DNA from: Phoronis ovalis
Taxonomy: Eukaryota; Phoronida; Phoronidae
Assembly: GCA_028565635.1 (NCBI GenBank)
Contig: JAOXYB010040551.1
Location: 1 to 13,083 of the forward strand
DNA: 13,083 nucleotides
Reading direction: 5' to 3'
Part shown: piece by piece, positions 1-9,300 of the stretch
Layout of the letters: each line of letters opens with the position of its first letter
How positions within the stretch are numbered: position 1 is the stretch's first letter
The notes under the pieces: model-generated
What the model saw: only the letters and a program-made list of their open reading frames with translations
The model's database searches: none
Told to the model about the DNA's origin: nothing
Position numbers and translations under genes: made by a program

Positions 1-7
1 AGGCCTG

Positions 8-100
8 GATATAATCCCCTCAAATTTTGATAAAAAATAGCAATTTTAAATTGTGATTTCTCTCACTTTGTGCGAAAATAAAGCCACTTTCAAATGGAAA
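8..100 (+). repeat. Dispersed repeat, partial copy (inverted relative to 5521-5612)
   Basis: This stretch, from the CCCCTCAAA block through TTTTGATAAAAAAT to TCTCTCACTTTGTGCGAAA, matches the reverse complement of 5521-5612 almost along its whole length, with a few substitutions and single-base gaps. It is the end of a dispersed element that continues, in the other copy, into the block at 5330-5520. Confidence 0.8.
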
Positions 101-342
101 TGTTCATATAGCTGCCCAGGGGCAAAGAGAAAGAGAAAAAAGACATATTAATACGTGTCCAAGATCTATTTTCAGCATGTGGATTACAGACGATGGTTGC
201 AATTGGCTATCTAATGCCAATATGCACAATGCAAGTCATGAACTCTTTACATAAAGCAGAATAGCAAATTGCATGAATAAAGCAAAAAGTAAAGATATCA
301 GAAATAACAATTACAGTAGCTTTTAAGCTTCAAAAAGAGTAC

Positions 343-511
343 CTGTTCCAGCAGAAATATTTCTTCATTTAAATGATCTTTTCTGAACTGCCAGTCAGAC
401 CCAAAGGAAAACATACATTTAATTCTTGTCCCATCCTCCACTTCCTCAATGAGATTTAACACTTTGCAGTCCACATGTGAACCCCCGTTTTCCTTCATGT
501 GCAGTTAAATT
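343..511 (-). pseudogene. Copy of exon 6 (UPA middle part), frameshifted
   Basis: Acceptor (TTTTTTAG ending at 512) and donor (CAG followed by GTACTC from 342) are both kept. The exon is 169 nt against 171 in the intact gene, and the 2-base loss lies in its first 46 nt. Spliced in the ancestral phase 0 it would run into a stop after about 21 codons. The conserved frame from CK onward stays open and keeps NLIE, GTRIKCM and EIF. Protein-level conservation with a broken entry frame suggests recent inactivation. Confidence 0.78.
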
Positions 512-1283
512 CTAAAAAACATGTGTGACAACAAAAATAAATAAAAGTCTAACAGAATGCAATAAGATAAAATTGGATAAAATGAATTGCACAAGTTAAT
601 TTATTCAAATACTGATTGTGTATGCAAACAAGCCACCTTTACTATATATTTGGGGTTGCAATATTTGCACTTGAATCAACTATGCAATATATCCACATTT
701 TTTGCTTTGCTTCATTCCGATTTTACTTAAAGGCACTTTTTTCTATTTTTAAAGAAAATTTGAACTTCCAATTTTTTATAATAAAAAAATCAAAAATAGG
801 AAAATATTTTCTTATCATTAATTATACCCATATTTCAATACATTTTAGCAAGTGAATATGCATAAAGTCAGACCAAACTTTATCCACTAAGAGGCGCTAA
901 CGTCAGGGGATTTCCTGAGTTAGCTAATCAGGTTGTAGGAATTTTTAATGGGCAATTTTTCGACAGCTATCAGCTAGAAACTTTTCCAATGATTTGAACT
1001 TCCTGGTAATAATTTTAACACTTAGATAAATCAATTTATATTTAAAAAAAAGTTAATTCTTGCAATAAATAAAAAAAGTGAATTTCTTTTTTTACACAAA
1101 CACAGGTTCAAATTAGAATAAGTGCCTTTAAATTTCTAGTAGTTTCAAAAATTAGCTATTTTAATAGTTTGTCCAGAAAAAAATATTTTTTATGCTGAAA
1201 CTATTAGAGGCACATGTAAATAATTGCAGAATAAAGAAAATAAAACTTGCATTAGCCGCTGCAGGAAAAAAGTTATATTATAC
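512..1283. other. Former intron of the decayed copy, no gene seen
   Basis: AT-rich sequence between the two pseudogene exons. Open frames here are short and composed of AT-rich codons. The only structure noticed is a stem-loop at 896-924. No similarity to the corresponding intact intron (6057-7106) was evident by eye. Confidence 0.5.
896..924. repeat. Short inverted repeat (stem-loop)
   Basis: GCTAAC-G-TCAGG pairs with CCTGA-GTTAGC across a 6-nt loop, with one unpaired G. It is GC-richer than its surroundings and lies in the former intron of the decayed copy. No function can be assigned. Confidence 0.5.
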
Positions 1284-1925
1284 CTCTTTCATACAATCAA
1301 GCAGGTTGAGTTGATCACATATGTAATTATATGCATGGAATCTTAGCTCTTCCTGTGGGTTGCCTGTGTACATAGCAAACAACATGGCCTCCATAATCAT
1401 TGGGCAACCTCCACGACAAGTCACAACATAAACAGGAAAGTGCATAGTGTAGATGTAGATGAAATCTGGTTCAACCACACAATACATTTCTTGGACCACA
1501 TTGTTGTTTTTAGACTGTCACGGAACCTCTGTTAACATTTTACTCGATGGTGATGGGGCCTATAATACACTTTGATATTATCAAGTGCACTCTGATCAAA
1601 TACACAGTGCTCGAGTTTTATCACTGGTCAAGAGAACTCCTTATTTTCAGCAACTTGATACTCAACAACAGGAGCAATGATATGCTCACCCTCTTTAATA
1701 CTCAAGAGGTTTTCAGTGTTCAATGTTTTTAACTGGTCTTCCTTTTATACCATATTTCCCACAAGAATTGGAATTCTTAACATTGAACACTTGGACATCT
1801 GACAGTCACCACCACAAGAATCATATGAATAATACTCTCCAGGTGCATGGCGTGTTAAGTTGCGACCATCTGCCCATATTTCTTCATAATTATGTACATT
1901 CATGCCGTTTTTTTTCAGTAAAACA
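1284..1925 (-). pseudogene. Copy of exon 5 (ZU5 and start of UPA), broken
   Basis: The 3' part reads in frame from 1517 down to 1284 and matches the intact exon through VVEPD, IYTMHFPVYVVTC, EAMLF and ELRFHAY...YICD, with a two-residue insertion in the last block. The donor is GTATAA instead of GTAAGA, weaker but possibly usable. Going upstream, TGA at 1520-1518 replaces the leucine codon CTA, and the block before it is two bases longer than in the intact gene. DNA similarity continues with indels to about 1885 and faintly to about 1925. The first 150-200 nt of the exon (linker and RKKRR) are not recognisable. Confidence 0.8.
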
Positions 1926-1940
1926 ATTTATAGAAAACTT

Positions 1941-2020
1941 GGCAGCCTATTCATGGAGACTGATGAATAGCACCCACTTGTGTAATTAGTACAACATTCG
2001 GGCCACAGATACTGGATGCC
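1941..2020 (+). repeat. Direct repeat, copy A
   Basis: It matches 2511-2590, with exact shared blocks CAGCCTATTCATGGAGAC and ACATTCGGGCCACAGAT and a variable middle of similar length. The copy abuts the point where similarity of the pseudogene to exon 5 fades (about 1925). Confidence 0.8.
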
Positions 2021-2510
2021 AGACAACTAAAATCACTTGCACAGGTCCGTGATTCCCCTATAGGGATATAGATACTTTTTAGTAAAAGTGCATGTAGTAA
2101 CTAAAACAAATACATGTTTGAAACAAACTAATAAAGCGTGTGGAGTCAGTCAGGGACATATAGTGGGACTGATGCATTTCAGATTTTACTTCTTTGACAG
2201 AGTCTAATACATGTCCAGTGAGGACCACACAATATTTAAAGTAAGGTGACTTTTACTGAGATGTGAGAACAGAGTGGCCAACAGAGTTGGGTCTGTTTCG
2301 TAGGAAACAAGGTGTCCGAGAGACTCGGGCTTGTTTCAGTATATTTATGCTCTCTCTATCTATGTGCACAATATGAAAAGGCACTAAAAATGGTTTTAAT
2401 TTCTCAGAAATCAAGGACAAAATTTGGATTATTTTGCCGCATGCAGCCTACTGTCTGTAAGACACAGTGGCTACTGACAAAACACAAAAATTAAAGCTTA
2501 TGAGGCAGTT
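2021..2510 (-). other. Unassigned stretch between direct repeats, possible decayed coding sequence
   Basis: On the minus strand one frame stays open from 2338 to a TAA near 2253, and continues open after it to about 2060. It contains a passage reading VLDSVKEVKSEMHQS. A second frame is also open for about 34 codons from 2340. I do not recognise either product. It could be a degraded mobile-element gene or chance. Confidence 0.3.
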
Positions 2511-2590
2511 GACAGCCTATTCATGGAGACACGAAGAATAACACCCTTTGGATAATAGACCAAACATTCGGGCCACAGATATTATAGCCA
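2511..2590 (+). repeat. Direct repeat, copy B
   Basis: Partner of 1941-2020 in the same orientation, roughly 80 percent alike by eye. The two copies are 570 bp apart and enclose an unassigned 490-bp stretch. They may be ends of one inserted element or two members of a dispersed family. Confidence 0.8.
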
Positions 2591-3197
2591 TTATCACTAG
2601 ATCCACTTCCAACTGTAGCAGTTCACCTGAGTGTTTAACTTTTTAAGTGGTTGATGGCGCAAAGTGTAAAAAAAATATGCTAAATAAAGTCAGTTAGATT
2701 TTACTCCATCAACAGGCCAAGTATAAGGTAATACCAGTGTATATTTCTATGAGCACGTAAATTTAAAGGCCCTGACAAAACTAGTAACTTTGAAAACTAC
2801 ACTGCCAAAGAAAAAGAAAAACTTCAGTAAAAGTATTTTTTTTCTTGCTTATAATTCAGATTTTTTATTTTAATAATAGTTTTAAGTATGTTTGCTACAA
2901 ATGACCTGCTGTTTTTTTTTTATATCTGACATACTACTAAATAAATCTGCAAAAAGGAATTGCTAATATTGAATTCTTTAGAATTCATGTTTCAGTGTAA
3001 GTGTAAGAATTAGCATTATGTAAACTATTTTTGCTTGGAATGAGCTAGTGAATGTTGGGTTTAAACTCATACAAAAGCAAAAATAGGAAAAAATAACAGC
3101 TGTTTGTGTTCAGCTCTGTTCAGGAACAATGTAAATTTCAAGCACATCCTACACAGTCTAAATAAATGTTTACTATGATCAGTGTAATACAAGGCTG
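2591..3197. other. Downstream flank / 3' UTR of the receptor gene
   Basis: AT-rich and without a credible open frame. The part next to 3197 is presumably 3' UTR, probably ending near the AATAAA at 2869-2864. Nothing else was recognised. Confidence 0.45.
2864..2873 (-). terminator. Candidate polyadenylation signals
   Basis: On the minus strand ATTAAA overlaps AATAAA here, about 330 nt past the stop codon, and T-rich sequence follows. No AATAAA is visible between the stop and this point. This would give a 3' UTR of about 350 nt. AT-rich DNA produces such hexamers by chance, so support is modest. Confidence 0.35.
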
Positions 3198-3366
3198 CTA
3201 CAGTTCTGTGATCACTTCAAGAACACTCTCACTAGCTTCTTTAGCAGCAAGTTTCTCGCCAACATCTTTAACCACTTGAAGTAGTTTTTGTGGTGTCTCA
3301 TCTGGATTCTTGTTTCTCCAAAGCATAAATATTTCATATTTTATCTGCTGCAGATCATATGGATAT
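3198..3366 (-). CDS. Coding exon 9: death domain, second half, and stop
   Basis: Completes codon 728 (AA+A, Lys) and encodes residues 729-783, ending with TAG at 3200-3198. The acceptor TTTTGTAG ends at 3367. It carries the death-domain IKYEIFMLW stretch with W744 (family pattern L-x-x-W-x), the TPQKLLQVVKDVG helix (752-764), and the final AAKEASES helix. The 213-nt intron between the two death-domain exons is the shortest in the gene. Confidence 0.88.
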
Positions 3367-6300
3367 CTACAAAATATACAATTAAAATAAAAGTACAAAG
3401 CAATTATAATGATTTTTGATATTAGTAATTATCATCAACATTAACTTAATTTTTTTATACAAATAGACTGTCTATCATTATATATTTAGTTGCACTTCTC
3501 AATAATTTAATTTTTAACTTTACATACAAAGCATAATATCTAGACTATCTATTAAATTATTTATGAAAGAGTGCCTTACTTATGCTCTATGTTATCATAC
3601 TCAGCATCAGTAAGATTTAATTTGTGCGCCAATGGTTTCACGTTATTTTTTCTAATAGTGCTGGCCAACTTCTGGAACAATTCTGACCAATTTTCCTCAG
3701 AAAGAGCGTCATGCATTTGCTAAAAATTAAAAATCTTAAAGTACACTTGCAATCCTTAGAATCCATCACACAGTAGAAATGTCATTTACTTTAATTTTTT
3801 TTAAAAATCACATATTTTTATTAAAAGATCTGAGTGTTTAGATGGATTCAATATAATCATAGAACTAGTTGCATGCACATGGAAGGCATAGCCAAATCAA
3901 CCCAAATGAATTTGGCAAGTGCATGGAGAACATAGATAGAGTGTGTTTCACAACGTCAGCTAGCACACATTATTGTACAGAGTGATTGAAAGTAAATGCC
4001 CAGTTTAAAATTTTATAAAAGTTTGAATTTTTGAAAGATAATTTTTATAATTGACATAAATAAAGGTAATTCATTTCTAAATTTGAAAATTATGACATTT
4101 ACTTGACTGTGTTGTTCTTACTTTTTTGTGAACTATGGCATTTTTGAGATTTTAAGCCTGAAAAAAATTAAAAACGGCTATATTTCATTGGTTACATGCT
4201 GAAATATTAAATTTAAAAATACTTATTTCATCAAAAAATGATTCCAGACTAAAATGTTTAAAAAAACTTTACACTCAGCTTATATAGCTATAAAACTATT
4301 AAAAGGGCAGTCTTCAAGTGGGCAGTGATTGATGGGAGGGGGGTGCTACAAAATTAGCTGTCGGATGGACTAATGAGATGCACTAATGAGATGTCAGACT
4401 AATGAGGTGTTGGACTAATGGGATGTTGCATGCACCTAATACAATTACAATTAATTTTATATCTTGTTTACTAATATTCTTTGCATATTAACTCTTATTA
4501 AAAGTTGGCATGTATTTTCGGTCACAGTGTATGTCTAAAAAAGGCATTCTTTTAAGGTAATTGACTTTGACTATTTTGAAGCTACTAAATATTCAAAAAA
4601 TTATGTAGTTAAAAGAGTTACAGAAAAACATCGAAAATTTGTTTTTTATCTTACATCAGAATTTCTTTTCATATATTCTGTCAGGGAAATATTGACCCAG
4701 AATTTTGTTGCAGCAGTATCAAACTCCATGGCACAATTTTTCTTTTGCTTTTTCTTTTTATCCTTTGAACACATTTCAATCTCCAAGTTCCCTGAAAAAT
4801 GTTCAGGATCTCCATTAGGATGGAGCACCCATTCAACAGTTGATGAAGGTCTGTAATTGACAAAAGGAGTGGAAATACCTTTCACAAGGATTTCCTAAAA
4901 AGAAAAGGTATAATTTCATGTCAGTGTATATACATAATTATATCATAAATATGTACATTTATGGTGTACTCTTTCTCAAAATAATTGAACATCTTAGCTG
5001 GAATGAGTATAGTAATTCAATTCCCATATCTTCAGTGTAAACAATTTCATCACCAACTCTGGACATAAATCAAGCTTTAAAGGTATCTTCCTATGTTTTT
5101 TATTAGTGTGGACTAATTGCTCACAGAGGAACCACACACTCTTATGGCACCCTACCTGGTCCTATATCCACACATAGGTATACTATTAAACAGTGGAGTA
5201 TCAAGTGGGTACGAATTTCTTCTTTCTCGTTATTTGCAGTTTTAGTTTTATTTGCAGTGGTCATGCATTCACACATGCACAGTTTGACCTTAGACGGACT
5301 TTTAATTATATCCCTGCAATGAATTTTTATTTACTGACTAAAAACATAACCCATTGTAAGAAAAGATGCTAAAAACATACCCCTTTAGTAACACCCATAG
5401 AAAAAAATACACCCCTTTATGAGCAAAAACATGATTTTTGGGACCTGTTGTTAACAGGGAGCTAAAAATAATTGCCCCATTGTGAGCGTCCAGGACTGAA
5501 ATTATACCACATTGCAAGCCTCTATTTGTAAGTGATATAATTTCGAACAAAGTGAGAGAAAACACAATTTGAAAATGTCATTTTTTATCAAAATTGAGGG
5601 GACTATATCTATGCAAGTCTAGAATACCCAGTTTTCTGTGTATTTCTCACTAATTCCACTTGGTGTCTGTTGTTAAAGTTCGCACAAAGTTAATTGGTTA
5701 AGACTGCAAGAAAAATCGGGAGGAAACATCAGGCATGATTATCTTAATCTGTGACTGCATGAACAGTATTTTCCATGAAGAGTTAGTCTATTTACTAGAA
5801 GACAATATGTTACTATTGAGATAGTATTGAAATCAATTGTATCCCAATACATATACGATATAGAATCCTTATACTAGATAATTACCTGCTGCAGAGGAAA
5901 TATTTCTTTATTTCCATGATCTTTTCCGTTCTGCCATTCATCACCAAAGGAAAGCATACATTTAATTCTTGTTCCCGTCTCCACAACCTCAATAAGATTT
6001 ACCTCCTTGCATTCAATGTAGTGAAACCCCTGTTTTCTTTCATACTTTCTTAAAATCTAAAACGTAAACAGGTTTTTTGTCAAGAGATATGGAGGCAGTG
6101 ATAATCCAACAAACAATTTTAAAGAAGCAAAAGTTTAACATGTACATATGTACTATACAAAATGGTTAAATTTTTTGTGACAGCAGCTTCAGTTTTTATG
6201 AGTTACACAATATTAGGCACAGGATATGTCAAGGTCAACATACAAGTCAACTGCAGTTTTAGCCCAATTTGCTTCCAATATGACCAACTGGCAACCATGT

Positions 6301-9300
6301 TTCTTCTAGAATTAAGCTATATACATCTTGAAAACCGTGACTGATAGATAGTGGCACCATATTGCAAGTCAAAGGAATAAATAACTATGAATCAAAATAC
6401 ATGTCAATTAAAATTTTGACCTGGATGACTTACAGTATGACCAAATGGCTATAAGCTGTAAATACCCACCACAGACACTCTGATAGCTAGACACCATTGC
6501 AAGAAAAAAACAAATATAGAGAATACTTTGATTCTGATTTTGCCCTGGATCATTTCCAGTATGGCTGATGTAGCAAGCATTGCCTTGGTCTGTTAAGTGC
6601 GAGCATTGTCTTTTTTTAGCTTTGTTTTGTAATTTTGTGAACTGGTTTGTTTTGTGGGTTTTTTTTAATTGTCGATTTTTTTTGGCAACTGTTTTTTTTT
6701 GGTTGTTAATTTTTCTTGTTAAATGCAAACAGCGAGCATTGCCAATTTTTTAAGTGCAAGCATTGTACCTTGGGGGGTACACCCTACCCCCCTCTTACTT
6801 GAGATGTAGCTAGTTGAAAACTCTGATAAGTAGAGACATGCAAGTCAAGCATATGTTTTTCTGATGTTTGTGCATATGATCAACATGACATTGATGAGCA
6901 TGTGAACTTTGATCTTGACCTGACGTATCTTTATTAAGATATATATTATATTATACATGTATGCGCCCAAATGCAAGTTAAGTTTGATTTCAGCTGCCAC
7001 TGGTTTTAAAATGAACAGCAAGGGGATTCATGTTTTGAACGAACAGTTTGATTAGTTAGTACATGCTTTTATTAAAATATATACACAAGCAGGCTAAAAA
7101 TCTTACCTCTTTCATATCATCAAGCAGATGTAATGCATCACATATATATGCATGGAACCGCAGTTCCTTTTTTGGATTGGCAGTGCAATTAGCAAACAAC
7201 ATGGCATCCATCATCAGTGTACGGTCTTTATGGCAAGTAACAATGTACACCGAAAAATGAATGGTGTAGATTGATACAGACTGATCTGGTTCAACAACAA
7301 AATACATGTCTTGTTGTACAGCATTATTGTCTTTATACTGTAGTGGAACCTCTTGTAAGGTTTTACTAGATGGGGAGTCAGCATAATACACATTGATATT
7401 CCTAAGTGCACTTGTATCAAGTACACAATGTTTGAGATTTAATTTTACTTGTTGTAAGAATTTCTTCTTCCCAAAAACTTGATATTCAATAACAGGAGCA
7501 ACAATATGTTCCCCCTCTTTGATATTCAAAAGATTGCCAAAATGTTCATATTTATCAATGGGTTGTCCTGTGACACCGTATTTACCAGCAGGAATGGCAC
7601 CTTGAGGTATGGTCAAGTATGAGTTCTTGGAAACCTGGAGATCACCACCTCTAGAATCAAATGCATAAATGATGCCAGGTGAATGGCATTTATATTTGCA
7701 ACCATTTTCCCATGTTTCCTGAAAATTTTCAGTATCTAGACAAACTGTACACTGCGCTCTTTCAGTATAAACATTGGGGTTTCTTTCACTATTTTCCATG
7801 CTTTCATCATTATCCCTAAAATTTACTTCGATGTTGCAAATTTCCTTTCTTTTTAGACTTGTCTGTGATGATTGATTACATCTTGGAGGTGCAATTATGG
7901 ATATGGTTCTACACTCTCCGTAGGATTCTCGCCGTTTCTTCCGCTGGAAAAATTATTTTCAGCAAACATAATAAAACAAATTAAACGAATCTTCATCATG
8001 CAGCATATTTTACTCTTAGCTTACATTCATGTTGTGTAAAGTGTTTAATGTTAATGGCAAAAAAGGTACTTTTAAAGTGACTAATATTGTTTGGCACAAC
8101 TTATTTGCAATTTATACTTTAGACAATATTTTTACTTTTAAATTTTAGATAAGAATAAAAAGATAAACAGACAAAAGTATACATATTTTTAAAGTATGCA
8201 GCTTGAACTTTCAAAATTTGCAATTTATTTTTCTCTGAGGAGGTTATATTTGGTTAAAACATAAAATTCAAAAGAATATATTAAGTTAAAACCTCTGATA
8301 TTACATAGTTGAAACTTTGCACAAATAATCTCTTCATTTATAGCTACATAGCAGTGTCTTAGATTTTAAAAAATTCCCTTGGCTCAAAAAATATGAATTA
8401 TCAAAGTTTATTGCTTTAATTTTGCTGATTTTTGCTAATGCATAAACTTGAAACTTTTTTATCTTTTGAACAAAAATTTCAAAATTATGAGATAAGGTTT
8501 ATAACTAGATTAGATGTGCAAAGTTTCTACTGCAGGTGTAGTGGATTTTGATTTATATTGTTCGAATTTTACATTTCAAAAATGTTTTAACCCAAAATGG
8601 TAAGATTACAGGTCTTACCTGACCTATTTAGCAAAAATTTAAGTAAATTACAGATTTAGAAAGAACGAGTCGAATGTATACTTTCAAAATATATAACTTT
8701 GTTTGGATATTTTTTCCCACTTTTAAGTTAAAACTAGCTAAAATTTAACTTAGACTAGTATAAAATAAAGTGTGAATAAGTGCAGACTTGTAATGTTTGC
8801 TACATTAACTTAGCATCTGAAAGTGGAAACGATTACATACGAATGGATGCTTTTGGACATTTAAATATAATTTCAATACTTATAGCCTTCTTATTATAAA
8901 CTAATATCATTCATATGCATGCTTTTAGACAAATGCAACAATTGGTGCCAATAAAGTAGCAATATATGTCTTTTGTATACACTGTTTGATATATTGTAAC
9001 CATCAGATACCTCATACGAAAGAGTAAAGACTAAAATGTCGAAATTTTGCCTCAGTTCATACCTAGTAGAAGGATCAATAGTTTATGAACATCCACTTGA
9101 TCAGTAAAAAAGCAAAGGATAAAGACAAAGACAAAACCCTTCATTCTTACCATTTTCAAAAATACTATAATTGAAACAATAACCAAAGTAGTTATTCCTA
9201 CACTTAATGTTGTACATATTATAGCTGTGTTTGAACTATCCAAAGAAACTGAAGACTCAGCTTTATTGATCCCATCTCTGGTAGCCGTGTCTTCTAAAAC

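Larger units (their letters stand above)
343..1925 (-). pseudogene. Decayed partial tandem copy of the receptor gene (ZU5/UPA exons)
   Basis: Two segments match exons 5 and 6 of the intact gene, in the same order and strand, separated by a 772-nt former intron (1050 nt in the intact gene). Only the cytoplasmic ZU5/UPA part is present; no TNFR or membrane exon lies in the 1.2 kb on its upstream side. Copies of exons 7-9, if they exist, lie left of the window. Damage includes an in-frame TGA at 1520-1518, a 2-base length gain in the next conserved block (about 1542-1570), further indels from 1740 to 1900, and a 2-base loss in the second exon. HFS has become HFP. The remaining open stretches still look protein-like, so the loss is not very old, or an assembly from mixed alleles should be considered. 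Confidence 0.8.
6057..7106 (-). other. Intron 5 (phase 0)
   Basis: A 1050-nt intron. It holds a T/G-rich tract near 6650-6720, paired GAGCATTG/CAAGCATTG direct repeats at 6573-6610 and 6732-6768, and a perfect hairpin at 6772-6792. A 106-codon lysine- and asparagine-rich frame on the minus strand (6728-6408) comes from the T-rich tract and is not credible as a gene. Confidence 0.75.

Noticed and set aside
616-855. 79-codon plus-strand open frame
   Set aside because: It is Phe/Ile/Lys-rich, lies in the former intron of the decayed copy, and shows no domain or homologue recognised.
1723-1989. 88-codon plus-strand open frame
   Set aside because: It is the antisense of the decayed exon 5 copy and part of direct repeat A.
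3987-4102. Possible third fold-back element (GTAAATG ... CATTTAC with AT-rich arms)
   Set aside because: Only the outer ~10 bp pair well; the inner arms match at a level expected for AT-rich DNA, and no block shared with the two clear fold-back copies was found.
5338-5565. 75-codon minus-strand open frame
   Set aside because: It lies entirely inside a dispersed repeat with ~31-bp internal units, and its end is duplicated inverted at 8-100. It lies inside intron 6 and shows no domain.
6408-6728. 106-codon Lys/Asn-rich minus-strand open frame
   Set aside because: Its N-terminal half is the translation of a T/G-rich low-complexity tract, and it lies inside intron 5 with no recognisable domain.
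7056-7106. Extension of the ZU5 exon frame past the GTAAGA donor to a stop
   Set aside because: The following residues are not conserved in type, the donor is near consensus, and exon 6 continues the UPA domain in phase. A truncated isoform by intron retention is possible but unsupported.
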